NCBI GenBank assembly: GCA_963665395.2
Contig: OY762251.1
Span: forward strand, 3,100,001-3,164,000
Direction of reading: 5' to 3'
DNA from: Bin87 sp963665395
Lineage (GTDB): Bacteria > Chloroflexota > Dehalococcoidia > Lucifugimonadales > UBA3495
DNA length: 64,000 nt
The notes below the pieces were generated by a model, which was not told where the DNA came from, made no database searches, and saw nothing but the letters and a program-made list of their open reading frames with translations. The position numbers and the translations under genes were made by a program. Below are positions 8,507 through 16,689 of the stretch, in pieces (the stretch's first letter is position 1; each line of letters begins with the position of its first letter).

Positions 8507-9823
8507 ATGAGCAGTGTACCAGAAGTTGCCCAGGCTATGAGCGAGGTTCTCGCCGCCGGCGCCGAGCAAGCCGCCGCGGCGACAGGACTGGTCCAGCGAC
8601 GTTCCAAACTCAGCGGCAGTATCTTCACGCAGACCCTGGTTTTCGGGTGGTTGGCGGACCCGGACGCCAGCCTGTGCTCCCTGACCCAGATGGCGGCCAC
8701 CTTGGGGGTGGAAATCAGCTCGCAGGCCCTGTTCCAGCGGTTCACCCCTCGGGCGGCCGAGTGTTTGCGGCAAGTCCTGGCGGCAGCGGTAGTGGAGGTG
8801 ATTGCCGCGGAGCCGGTGGCGGTTCCGATATTGCAGCGGTTCAGCGCCGTGCTGGTGCAAGATAGTTCAGTGGTCATGCTGCCCGATGCACTGCGGGAAA
8901 TCTGGGCGGGCTGCGGCGGCAGCGGTTCCTACGGACAGTCGGCGTTGAAGTTGCAAGTGCGGCTGGACTTGACCACGGGCCGGATGCTGGGTCCCTTCCT
9001 GGATCATGGCCGGACCCCGGACAGCCATTCCCCAGTGCAGAGCGCGCCGCTACCGCCGGGGGCTTTGCGCCTGGCCGATTTGGGGTATTACCGCCTGGAC
9101 ACCTTCCGGGAAATAGCCCAGCAAAGCGGCTATTTCCTGTCCCGGTACAAGACCGGCACCAAACTCTACCAGTGCGACGGCGCCGAACTGGACTTGGCGC
9201 GGTTGCTGTCCACTCCCGCCGCCACCAGCATCGACCAGCCGGTATTGCTGGGCAGTACCCACCGCTTGCCCGTCCGTCTGCTGGGCGCCAGAGTACCCCC
9301 GGAAGTAGGCGCCCAGCGGCGCCGTCAACTGAAAGACCAAGCCCGCAAGAAACAGCAGCAACCCAGCAAAGCCCGTCTGGCTCTCTGCGATTGGACCATT
9401 TACGTAACCAACGCGCCCGTGGCCCTGCTGAACCGGGAGGAAGCCTTGATCTTGGCCCGCGCCCGCTGGCAGATTGAACTGCTTTTCAAGCTGTGGAAAC
9501 AGCGCGGCGGCATTGACCGCTGGCGCTCGGCAAACCCCTGGCGGATACTCTGCGAGGTCTATGCCAAACTGGTAGCCATGGTCATCCTGCACTGGACCTT
9601 GCTGACTGCGGTCTGGATGTACCCGAACCGCAGTCTGGTCAAGGCTGCGCATACGGTCCGCCGCTACGCCGTAATGCTTGCCAGCGCCATGACCGGAATA
9701 ATGGCCCTGGCCACCGTCATCGAACAGATTGGCTTATGCCTGCGCGCCGGGTGTAGAATTGAAGGGCGTCGGCAACGCCCCAGCGCCTATCAATTATTGC
9801 TCGCCCTGGACGATAACGCTTAA
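8507..9823 (+). CDS. IS4-family transposase
   Basis: 438 residues from the ATG at 8507. The DDE triad appears as LVQDSSV (D about 119), ADLGYY (D about 191) and RARWQIELLFKLWK (E about 324). The last matches the IS4 Y-R-E-K type signature, with W in place of Y. Between them is a long beta-rich insertion, as in IS4 transposases. The stop codon TAA is the first base triplet of the right inverted repeat. The frame is intact, so the element may still be active. An in-frame ATG at 8474 lies in the hairpin loop and would add 11 residues. Confidence 0.88.
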   Translation: MSSVPEVAQAMSEVLAAGAEQAAAATGLVQRRSKLSGSIFTQTLVFGWLADPDASLCSLTQMAATLGVEISSQALFQRFTPRAAECLRQVLAAAVVEVIAAEPVAVPILQRFSAVLVQDSSVVMLPDALREIWAGCGGSGSYGQSALKLQVRLDLTTGRMLGPFLDHGRTPDSHSPVQSAPLPPGALRLADLGYYRLDTFREIAQQSGYFLSRYKTGTKLYQCDGAELDLARLLSTPAATSIDQPVLLGSTHRLPVRLLGARVPPEVGAQRRRQLKDQARKKQQQPSKARLALCDWTIYVTNAPVALLNREEALILARARWQIELLFKLWKQRGGIDRWRSANPWRILCEVYAKLVAMVILHWTLLTAVWMYPNRSLVKAAHTVRRYAVMLASAMTGIMALATVIEQIGLCLRAGCRIEGRRQRPSAYQLLLALDDNA

Positions 9824-9835
9824 CTTGATGCCTAT

Positions 9836-9860
9836 GGGGCGAATAATCATTCGCCCCTAC
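9836..9860. repeat. P palindrome half-copy at right IS border
   Basis: GGGGCG-AATAATCATT-CGCCCCTAC lacks the leading GTA, which is replaced by the IS end. Together with the left copy it reconstructs one P palindrome as the insertion target. Confidence 0.8.
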
Positions 9861-9883
9861 ATCGCAGATTGGGAGACAGTCCA

Positions 9884-10687
9884 ATGCCAAGCATTCTGGA
9901 CCAAATCGTCGCCAAGAAGCGCGAGGAACTGGCAACGTCCAAAGCCGCCACGCCACTATCCGCGCTCCAGGAGGTTATCGCCTCCCTCCCCTCGGCATTG
10001 GACTTTGCCAGGGCCTTGCGCGGGGAAGGCATTAGCCTGATCGCCGAGGTCAAAAAAGCGTCACCTTCCAAGGGGCTGCTCCGCGCAGATTTTCAGCCGA
10101 CGCAGTTGGCCGCTACGTACCATGACAACGGAGCGTCCGCGATTTCGGTCATAACCGACGGCCACTTTCTGGGCGAGCCGGCCCATCTCACGGCAGTCAA
10201 GGAGAGCGGCGCCTCGGGCGATGCCCCGGTCCTCCGCAAGGATTTTCTCTTTGACCCGTACCAGATTTACGAAGCCCGGGCCATCGGCGCGGACGCCTAC
10301 CTCCTTATCGTGGACATCCTGTCGCCATCCCAACTGACCGAACTCATTGACCTGGGCCGGACGCTGGGCATGACGCCCCTGGTGGAAACCCACGACGCCG
10401 ACGAGATCGCAACGGCGGTCGATGCCGGCGCCGAGATCATCGGCATCAACAACCGGGACCTGCACACCTTTGTCACCGATCTGGCGACTACCGAATCGTT
10501 GGCTCCGTTGATCCCTTCGGACAAGATAATTGTCAGCGAAAGCGGCATCAGCGCGCCTGACGACCTGGCACGCTTGGAACCGCTGGGCATCAACGCCGTG
10601 CTGGTGGGCGAGGCGCTGGTAACTGCCGACGACACCGCGGCCAAAATTCGCTCGTTGACCGGAGCGCCGGCGTTGGCCGGCAGGTAA
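9884..10687 (+). CDS. trpC: Indole-3-glycerol phosphate synthase
   Basis: 267 residues. It closes the indole ring from CdRP. The barrel motifs are IAEVKKASPSKG (catalytic Lys), VLRKDFLFDPYQIYEARAIG, LVETHDADEI, IIGINNRDLHTF and SESGI, all expected. GGGAGA lies 7 bases before the ATG at 9884, so the TTG at 9869 is rejected. The gene starts 24 bases after the IS4 element. Its expression must now come either by read-through of the IS or from an IS-borne promoter. It ends 5 bases before trpF. Confidence 0.95.
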   Translation: MPSILDQIVAKKREELATSKAATPLSALQEVIASLPSALDFARALRGEGISLIAEVKKASPSKGLLRADFQPTQLAATYHDNGASAISVITDGHFLGEPAHLTAVKESGASGDAPVLRKDFLFDPYQIYEARAIGADAYLLIVDILSPSQLTELIDLGRTLGMTPLVETHDADEIATAVDAGAEIIGINNRDLHTFVTDLATTESLAPLIPSDKIIVSESGISAPDDLARLEPLGINAVLVGEALVTADDTAAKIRSLTGAPALAGR

Positions 10688-10692
10688 GCGCA

Positions 10693-11358
10693 GTGTCCCG
10701 GACAGTAGTCAAAATCTGCGGCGTGCGCCGGCTGGACCACGCGCTGATTGCAGCCGATGCCGGCGCGGACTACGTGGGCCTCGTGTTCGTGCCCGGACGC
10801 CGCCGGCGTGCTGAGCCAACGGCAGCGCGCTCAATCACCGATGGGCTGCGAACCGGCGGCGCGTCGGCTCCGAAGTCAGTGGGATTGTTCGGCGACCAAC
10901 CCCTGGACGAAGTGCTGGACACCATCGCCGTAGCCGGCTTGGATTTCGTCCAGTTGTGCGGCGGCGAACCCCTGGATTACTGCCGTCAGGTACAGAAACG
11001 CGCCGCCATCATCAAGGTGCTCCATGTGCCCAATGATACCGCCCCCAACGCCATCGCCGATGTAGCCAGCCGCATCGACGCTTACACCGCCGCCGGCTGC
11101 ACGGTTACCCTGGACAGCGACGTGGCCGGACTCCACGGCGGCACCGGCCAGTCTTTCGACTGGAGCATCGCGGCGCAACTGGCCGCCAGCGGCCATCAAT
11201 TCCTGCTGGCGGGCGGATTGACGCCGGAGAACGTCGCCGAAGCCGTCACAGTAGCGCGTCCCTGGGGCGTGGACGTCTCCAGCGGTGTGGAAACCGACGG
11301 CGAGAAAGACGCCGGCAAAATCCGGCGTTTCGTCGCAAATGCCCGGCTTTTGGATTAA
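10693..11358 (+). CDS. trpF: Phosphoribosylanthranilate isomerase
   Basis: 221 residues with a GTG start at 10693. It performs the Amadori rearrangement of PRA to CdRP. VKICGVRRLDHALIAADAGA is the family start with the catalytic Cys; YVGLVFVPGRRRR follows, and the late LLAGGLTPENVAEAV and GVDVSSGVET form the phosphate site, with the catalytic Asp in TLDSDVAGLHGGTG. Spacing to trpC and trpB is short, so these three are one transcription unit. Confidence 0.94.
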   Translation: MSRTVVKICGVRRLDHALIAADAGADYVGLVFVPGRRRRAEPTAARSITDGLRTGGASAPKSVGLFGDQPLDEVLDTIAVAGLDFVQLCGGEPLDYCRQVQKRAAIIKVLHVPNDTAPNAIADVASRIDAYTAAGCTVTLDSDVAGLHGGTGQSFDWSIAAQLAASGHQFLLAGGLTPENVAEAVTVARPWGVDVSSGVETDGEKDAGKIRRFVANARLLD

Positions 11359-11379
11359 CCCTTGAGAGGCTGATTGACC

Positions 11380-12588
11380 ATGGTAGTTACCGCGCAAACT
11401 AACCTCCCCGACGAGCGAGGCCGCTTCGGCGATTTCGGCGGCAAGTTCGTTCCCGAAACGGTAATGGCTGCCCTCACCGAGTTGGAGGATTCCTACCGCG
11501 CCGTCCAGGATGACGCGAGTTTCGCCGAGCAACTGGATCATCTGATGCGAAACTACGCCGGCCGTCCCACCGCCCTGTACTACGCTGAAAATCTCACCCG
11601 TCATTGCGGCGGCGCGCGCATCTACCTGAAACGTGAGGATCTGGCCCATACCGGCGCTCACAAAATCAACAACGCCCTCGGCCAGTGCCTGCTGGCCCAG
11701 CGGATGGGCAAGCAGCGCATCATCGCCGAAACCGGCGCCGGCCAGCACGGCGTCGCCACCGCCACCGTCTGCGCCATGCTGGGCTTGCAGTGCATCGTCT
11801 ATATGGGCGTCGAGGACACCGTGCGTCAGGCCCTCAACGTGTACCGGATGCGCCTGCTTGGCGCCGAAGTCATCGCGGTCGAATCCGGCACGCGGACTCT
11901 CAAAGACGCCATCAACGAGGCCATCCGGGACTGGGTGACCAACGTGGAGACCACCCACTACCTCATCGGCAGCGTCGTGGGGCCGCACCCGTATCCCATG
12001 CTGGTGCGCGACTTCCAGTCCGTCATTGGCCGGGAAGCCCGGCAGCAAATCCTGGACGCCGAGGGACGCCTGCCCGATGTGGTTTCCGCCTGCGTCGGTG
12101 GCGGCAGCAACGCCATCGGCACTTTCTATGAGTTCATCGGCGACGAAGATGTCCGATTGGTGGGAGTGGAAGCCGCCGGCGAGGGGGTGGAAACGGGACG
12201 CCACTCGGCCACCCTCTCCGCTGGCCGTCCGGGCGTCTTACACGGATCCATGTCCTACTTGTTGCAGGACGACAACGGGCAAATCCAGGAAGCGCACAGC
12301 ATCTCGGCGGGATTGGACTATCCCGGCGTAGGACCGGAACACAGCTGGCTGAAAGCCACCGGCCGCGCCGAATACCTGGCCGTAACCGACGATGAGGCTT
12401 TGGAAGGATTCCGCCTCCTTTGCCAAACTGAGGGCATCATCCCGGCACTGGAATCAGCCCACGCCATCTATCACGTCAGCCGCATGGCATCCGAGATGTC
12501 AGCGGATGACATAATCGTCGTGTGCCTCAGCGGCCGGGGCGACAAAGACGTGCCGTCCATCGCCGAACGGGAAGGCATCGGGGTTTAG
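11380..12588 (+). CDS. trpB: Tryptophan synthase beta chain
   Basis: 402 residues. It condenses indole with serine using PLP. RFGDFGGKFVPETVM is the family start; the PLP lysine is in HTGAHKINNALGQ (about residue 95), GAGQHGVATA contains the catalytic glutamine-histidine region, and CVGGGSNAIG binds the PLP phosphate. The ATG at 11380 follows GAGAGG; a TTG at 11374 is in frame. It is a TrpB1-type length. The usual partner trpA does not follow: the next gene, 6 bases on, is an HNH lipoprotein, so the alpha subunit must be elsewhere. Confidence 0.95.
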   Translation: MVVTAQTNLPDERGRFGDFGGKFVPETVMAALTELEDSYRAVQDDASFAEQLDHLMRNYAGRPTALYYAENLTRHCGGARIYLKREDLAHTGAHKINNALGQCLLAQRMGKQRIIAETGAGQHGVATATVCAMLGLQCIVYMGVEDTVRQALNVYRMRLLGAEVIAVESGTRTLKDAINEAIRDWVTNVETTHYLIGSVVGPHPYPMLVRDFQSVIGREARQQILDAEGRLPDVVSACVGGGSNAIGTFYEFIGDEDVRLVGVEAAGEGVETGRHSATLSAGRPGVLHGSMSYLLQDDNGQIQEAHSISAGLDYPGVGPEHSWLKATGRAEYLAVTDDEALEGFRLLCQTEGIIPALESAHAIYHVSRMASEMSADDIIVVCLSGRGDKDVPSIAEREGIGV

Positions 12589-12593
12589 CGTCG

Positions 12594-13361
12594 TTGCGGT
12601 GTCGGGTAATTCTTGGGTTCGCGGCGCTGGTCGCAGCCTTCATCGTGTCGGCGTGCGACTCCGGCGTTGAAACGGTGGAAACCTTTCGGCGGGTCGCCGA
12701 TGACGCGGCGACGCTGGTCGCCCCCGGAGATTCCGCATCCGACGACAGTACCGTCGCCGCTCCGTTGCCGCCGGACGTGCAGGCGATAGTCGCCGCCCTT
12801 GACCGGCTACAGGTGGCCGAGCGCGACAGCGGCGTTGACTATGACCGGGACGACTGGCGGCATTGGGTGGATGCTGACCGGGATTGCCAGAACACCCGGG
12901 CCGAGGTGCTCATCACGGAAAGCCTGTCGCCGCTGCTGTTCGCCACCAACCAGAGATGCCGGGTTACGGAAGGCGAGTGGCTGGGCCCCTGGAGCGGGGA
13001 AGTGTTCACCGATGCCGGCGACGTTGACATTGACCACCACGTGCCTTTGGGCCACGCCCACGAATCCGGCGGCTGGCAGTGGTCGGCAGACCGCAAACGC
13101 TCCTACGCCAACGATTTGAGCCACCCGGCCAGCCTGCAAGCGACCAAAAAGTCGGTGAACCGGGCCAAGGGCAAGCAGTCGCCCGACCAATGGCGGCCCG
13201 AGGAAAGCGCCGGCTGGTGCCGCTACGCCGCCGACTGGATTGCGGTCAAGGAGCACTGGGAGTTGACCGTAACCCAGGCTGAAATAATCGCCTTGAAAGA
13301 TATGCTCGGCACCTGTGACGACCCCGATTCCTGGGGGCTGTCTGGCTCTGGCGCCGAATAG
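12594..13361 (+). CDS. Secreted HNH-type nuclease lipoprotein (DUF1524-like)
   Basis: About 255 residues from a TTG at 12594, six bases after trpB. The N-terminus MRCRVILGFAALVAAFIVSA then Cys (residue 21) is a clear lipoprotein signal with lipobox VSAC. The C-terminal half has DIDHHVPLGHAHESGGWQWS, then ANDLSHPASLQATKKSVNRA and KGKQSPDQW, the His-based betabetaalpha-metal pattern of DUF1524/HNH nucleases found in secreted phage-like and Streptomyces proteins. It likely degrades nucleic acid outside the cell, for nutrients or competition. The start is inferred from the signal peptide; GTG and ATG alternatives are absent. Confidence 0.72.
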   Translation: MRCRVILGFAALVAAFIVSACDSGVETVETFRRVADDAATLVAPGDSASDDSTVAAPLPPDVQAIVAALDRLQVAERDSGVDYDRDDWRHWVDADRDCQNTRAEVLITESLSPLLFATNQRCRVTEGEWLGPWSGEVFTDAGDVDIDHHVPLGHAHESGGWQWSADRKRSYANDLSHPASLQATKKSVNRAKGKQSPDQWRPEESAGWCRYAADWIAVKEHWELTVTQAEIIALKDMLGTCDDPDSWGLSGSGAE

Positions 13362-13385
13362 CGGCAACCGCCGGCGCGGTTCAGG

Positions 13386-13868
13386 TCAGCGCCGGGCGGG
13401 CCGGAACAGGACATAGACGGCGAAGGCGCGGCGGTCCTGTTCGGAGGCGTTCTCGAATGCGACGATGCTCGCCTCGCTTTCATCGATCAGTCTCATAACT
13501 TCTCGGCGAGTGAAGGTTACTGCCGGGTTGTAGTCGGCGTTGTGGCGTAATGCTTGCATAGCTACGAATTGGGCCGCGAAGTCCCGTATTTCGGGAGGAA
13601 ATTGTCCTATCGCCGGGTTTTGACACTGGTTCCTGGCGTAGCCGTGTTCCAGGCTTCGGTAGATTTGCAGCCACAGCGTTTCAATGCGGCTGTTGCGGTT
13701 CGTGCCGATTAGCAGGTCGGCAGCGGCCAGGGCAAGGGCATGAAAGATCGCATAGTAAGCGCTGCTGACGGCCCGGCGCAGTTCGGATTGTCTGGGGCGG
13801 CCTCGGCCACTGCCTAATTCGCCAGAGGCTAACTGACGGGCGAGGCGAATCAGGTCGTGCGGGTTCAT
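13386..13868 (-). CDS. HEPN-like domain protein (candidate toxin)
   Basis: 160 residues, mainly helical. SELRRAVSSAYYAIFHALAL (residues about 28-47) is the typical first long helix of UPF0332-type HEPN proteins. RHNADYNPAVTF near residue 108 resembles the polar R..DY motif of that group. HEPN proteins often act as RNases or as partners of a small antitoxin. The strict RX4-6H motif is not obvious. Its ATG overlaps the stop of the upstream gene (ATGA), showing tight coupling. The function is inferred from fold and pairing only. Confidence 0.6.
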   Translation of the reverse strand: MNPHDLIRLARQLASGELGSGRGRPRQSELRRAVSSAYYAIFHALALAAADLLIGTNRNSRIETLWLQIYRSLEHGYARNQCQNPAIGQFPPEIRDFAAQFVAMQALRHNADYNPAVTFTRREVMRLIDESEASIVAFENASEQDRRAFAVYVLFRPARR

Positions 13869-14251
13869 AGGTCAGACTCCGGTGTTGGCTCTCCCCATTC
13901 TTCTTCCAAGTACAGATGTCGCTCTTCCCATTCAGTTTTCTCCGCGAAAGATTTGGTGACGCCCCGATGGGGGAGTCCTTGGGCTATCATTTTGGGACGG
14001 ATGCGAGTGAGCATGCGACCCGTCCAACTGGCGGGTAGCAGGTCCATGTCCCCATCGCATACAACGCGAATATGAAATGACTCATCGCCGTCCAGATCGT
14101 AGTTGGGTTCCACTACGATGGGGTCGAAAACGAACTTGTCCCGGAAGGGAGCAGTGTCCAGGTCGGCCCGGACGATGGCGATGACCTGGTCCCGGAGTTC
14201 CTCGGTGAAGAACGGGTACATCAATCTGGTTTCGTCGTCTATGGCCGTCAT
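13865..14251 (-). CDS. Conserved protein paired with HEPN gene (candidate antitoxin)
   Basis: 128 residues from the ATG at 14251, which has GGAGGA about 10 bases upstream. Features are an acidic N-terminal region, a central beta pattern (DESFHIRVVCDGDMDLLPAS), WTGRMLTRIRPKMIAQGL and a C-terminal SFAEKTEWEER. I recall this protein type in tandem with HEPN-like genes but cannot name a family. The 4-base overlap with the downstream HEPN gene and the small sizes match a toxin-antitoxin arrangement. An upstream in-frame ATG at 14284 would add 11 residues. Confidence 0.55.
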   Translation of the reverse strand: MTAIDDETRLMYPFFTEELRDQVIAIVRADLDTAPFRDKFVFDPIVVEPNYDLDGDESFHIRVVCDGDMDLLPASWTGRMLTRIRPKMIAQGLPHRGVTKSFAEKTEWEERHLYLEEEWGEPTPESDL

Positions 14252-14363
14252 GGTTGGATTCCTCCGGGTAAAGTGGCGAGCCAACGGTCTCCGGTTCAGG
14301 ATAAGACGCCGCCATTACCGGGTCAATAATTGCCGCTGGGCGAGTAAAGCCCGCCGTCCGCTG

Positions 14364-14372
14364 TGCTATAAT
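14364..14372 (+). promoter_or_regulatory. Extended -10 promoter for the SDR gene
   Basis: TGCTATAAT is a perfect TGn-TATAAT extended -10. The ATG at 14448 is 76 bases downstream. No strong -35 is seen. Confidence 0.5.
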
Positions 14373-14447
14373 CCCCGTCGGTTAAAGACATAATTTCCCG
14401 CCCGAATCATTTGCGTCGCGCGGGCAAAAACGGCAAGGAGGCACGCC

Positions 14448-15245
14448 ATGGAGCTGGGACTGGACGGCAAGGTAGCGATTGTAACCGGAGGCAGCGACGG
14501 CATCGGCAAAGCCGCCGCCTTGCGGATGGCCGGCGAGGGCGCCAACGTCATCATCGTAGCCCGCCGGCCGGATGTATTGGACGCCGCGGCCGCTGAAATC
14601 CGCACTGCCACCGAAGGCGAGGTGCTCCCCATATCTGCCGACGTCACCGACAAGGGCACCGCGGCCCTCGTGGTCAACACCGCAGTGGAGCGATACGGGC
14701 GCGTTGACATCCTGGTGAACAACGCCGGCACGTCCATGGCCAAAGGGTTCGAGGATGTGAGCGACGACGATTGGGAGTTCGACTTCGAGCTGAAGGTCTG
14801 GGGCGCGGTGCGTCTGATCCGGGCCTCCATTCCCGAAATGCGCAAGGTCGGCGGCGGGCGCATCATCAACGTCACCAACCTGGGCGGGCGTACCCCCGGC
14901 GCCAACTCCATGCCAACGTCGATCTCCCGCGCCGCCGGCATCGCCATCACCAAGGGCCTCTCCAAGGACCTCGCCGCCGACAATATCCTGGTCAACACCG
15001 TGTGCATCGGCCTGATCAAGAGCGGTCAGCACCAACGCCGCTACGATGCCCGCAGCGGCAACGAGCCGGATCTGGACCTTAACGATTTCTACGAGCAGTT
15101 GGCCGCCGGACGCAGCGTACCCCTGGGCCGGGTCGGCGAAGGGGAAGAAGCCGGCGACGTGATTGCCTTCCTGGCTTCTGATCGAGCCAGCTATCTGACC
15201 GGAGTGGCCATCAACATCGACGGCGGCGCGTCGGCGGTGGTGTAA
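14448..15245 (+). CDS. Short-chain dehydrogenase/reductase with altered active site
   Basis: 265 residues, with AAGGAGG upstream of the ATG. The cofactor loop TGGSDGIG (13-20), the acidic DV pair and NNAG (91-94) are intact, so NAD(P) binding is likely. The expected catalytic YxxxK is replaced by T157-S-I-S-R161 in PTSISRAAG, and the usual Ser region reads NVTNLGG. Thus classical hydride-transfer chemistry is doubtful, or this is a divergent subfamily with other residues. It precedes an aminotransferase by 88 bases, but a GC hairpin lies between. The substrate is unknown. Confidence 0.82.
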   Translation: MELGLDGKVAIVTGGSDGIGKAAALRMAGEGANVIIVARRPDVLDAAAAEIRTATEGEVLPISADVTDKGTAALVVNTAVERYGRVDILVNNAGTSMAKGFEDVSDDDWEFDFELKVWGAVRLIRASIPEMRKVGGGRIINVTNLGGRTPGANSMPTSISRAAGIAITKGLSKDLAADNILVNTVCIGLIKSGQHQRRYDARSGNEPDLDLNDFYEQLAAGRSVPLGRVGEGEEAGDVIAFLASDRASYLTGVAINIDGGASAVV

Positions 15246-15262
15246 CCGGACATCAAAAAACT

Positions 15263-15285
15263 CCCTCTCCCCTTGTGGGAGAGGG
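15263..15285. repeat. Hairpin repeat CCCTCTCCC/GGGAGAGGG
   Basis: A 9-bp perfect stem with a 5-base loop between the SDR and aminotransferase genes. A related GGGAGAGGGTCAGGGTGAGG string recurs at 41279. It could terminate or attenuate, but it lacks a T-run. Confidence 0.45.
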
Positions 15286-15333
15286 TTGGGGTGAGGGCAA
15301 TTCCTCGGCAAAACAAGTGAAGCGGAGACCATC

Positions 15334-16539
15334 GTGACCGAATCATACCGAGACGAATTTGAAGCGCCGAACCGCCTGTTGCTGGGCGCGGGACCCTGCA
15401 CTGTGCATCCCCGCGTGCTGCGCGCGATGACACAGCCGGTCGTGGGCCATCTCGATCCTGTCTTCTTCCAGGTGATGGACGAAGTATGCGAAATGCTGCG
15501 CCAGATCTTCCACACCGGCAACCGGGTCACCATGCCAATCTCCGCCACCGGAACGGGAGCCATGGAAACCGCTTGCGTCAACGTCATCGAGCGGGGCGAC
15601 ACGGCCATCGTGTGCCGCAACGGGTACTTTGGCGTCCGCCTGGCTGACATCGCCCAACGCTGTGGCGCAAACACGATTATGGTCGACTCGCCCTGGGGAA
15701 AGCCGGCGGACCTCGATGCTCTGGAGGATGCGCTCAAGGCGAACCCCGGGACCAAGATGGTGGGCCTGGTTCATGCGGAAACGTCCACCGGCGCGATCAC
15801 CCCGCTCCAGGATGCCATCGACATGGCGCACCGGCATGGCGCGTTGGTGGTGGCAGATGCCGTGACGTCTCTGGGCAGCCACGACGTGCAGGTTGACGAT
15901 TGGGACATCGACGTTTGCTACAGCGCCAGCCAGAAGTGCCTCGGCGCCCCTCCGGGCCTCGCTCCCATCAGCTTCGGCGAACGGGCCATGAGCGTCATCG
16001 ACCAACGCGACACCACCGTGGAGAGCTTCTATTTCAACTTGCAGGGCGTCGCCGAATACTGGAACGAGACCCAGCGCGTCTATCACCACACCAGCCCCAT
16101 CACCATGATCTACGCCATGCGCGAATCACTGCGGATGATGATGGAGGAGGGAATCCAGGAACGGCACGACCGCCACGCCAAAGTCGCCACCGGCTTGCGC
16201 GCCGGCCTCACCGCCATGGGCCTTGATTTGGCCGCGGACCCGGACTATCAACTCAACCCCATCACCGTGGTCAACGCGCCTGAAGGCATCGACGAGGCGG
16301 TGGTGCGCTCCCGCTTGCTGAACGAGTTCGACATCGAGGTCAGCGGCGGCCTCGGCGAGTTCCGCGGCAAGGTTTGGCGCATCGGCATGATGGGCGAAGG
16401 CGCCCGCGAGCGCAGCGTTCTGTCCGTCCTGTCCGCGCTGGAGGTCATACTCGGCGACCTGGGCTACGAGGTTGCCTACGGCGCCAGCGTGGCCGCGGCG
16501 CAGCGGAGCTTCGCTACGTATCAAGGTAGCCAAGGCTGA
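15334..16539 (+). CDS. Class V PLP aminotransferase (alanine/serine-glyoxylate type)
   Basis: 401 residues, GTG start with GGAGA upstream. LLGAGPCTVHPRVLRAM is the alanine-glyoxylate/serine-glyoxylate aminotransferase start. SATGTGAMETA binds PLP phosphate, ADAVTSLG carries the PLP-contacting Asp, and SASQKCLGAPPG holds the Schiff-base lysine (about 201). It probably transaminates glyoxylate to glycine using serine or alanine. This would link functionally to the glycolate oxidase genes about 1 kb further on, since glycolate oxidase makes glyoxylate. That link is inference. Confidence 0.85.
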   Translation: MTESYRDEFEAPNRLLLGAGPCTVHPRVLRAMTQPVVGHLDPVFFQVMDEVCEMLRQIFHTGNRVTMPISATGTGAMETACVNVIERGDTAIVCRNGYFGVRLADIAQRCGANTIMVDSPWGKPADLDALEDALKANPGTKMVGLVHAETSTGAITPLQDAIDMAHRHGALVVADAVTSLGSHDVQVDDWDIDVCYSASQKCLGAPPGLAPISFGERAMSVIDQRDTTVESFYFNLQGVAEYWNETQRVYHHTSPITMIYAMRESLRMMMEEGIQERHDRHAKVATGLRAGLTAMGLDLAADPDYQLNPITVVNAPEGIDEAVVRSRLLNEFDIEVSGGLGEFRGKVWRIGMMGEGARERSVLSVLSALEVILGDLGYEVAYGASVAAAQRSFATYQGSQG

Positions 16540-16689
16540 GCGACTACGCCAGGAATGTGGCGTAAGGTTTTGATGGCGTGGTTGTGTTCCGGGAAAAGCC
16601 GGAGCTACCGGCATCGCCGACCTGGAATCGCATCGCCGATCTCGAACAGTGGAGCATCCCAACCGGTTGCGCTCCCTTGAGGGTAGATT

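Larger units (their letters stand above)
8417..9841 (+). mobile_element. IS4-family-like insertion sequence inside the trp operon
   Basis: About 1,425 bp bounded by inverted repeats CGCCCCATAGGCATCAAGTT (left) and its complement at the right end. The direct 10-bp repeat AATAATCATT at both borders fits a target duplication in the centre of a P palindrome. The element carries one transposase in the same direction as trp. It separates trpD from trpC without damaging either reading frame. Because the IS ends begin CGCCCC, the palindrome arms are nearly restored at both junctions. Confidence 0.8.

Noticed and set aside
8398..9860. P palindrome sequences as part of the IS terminal inverted repeats
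   Set aside because: The central AATAATCATT is in direct, not inverted, orientation at the two ends, which fits a target duplication better.
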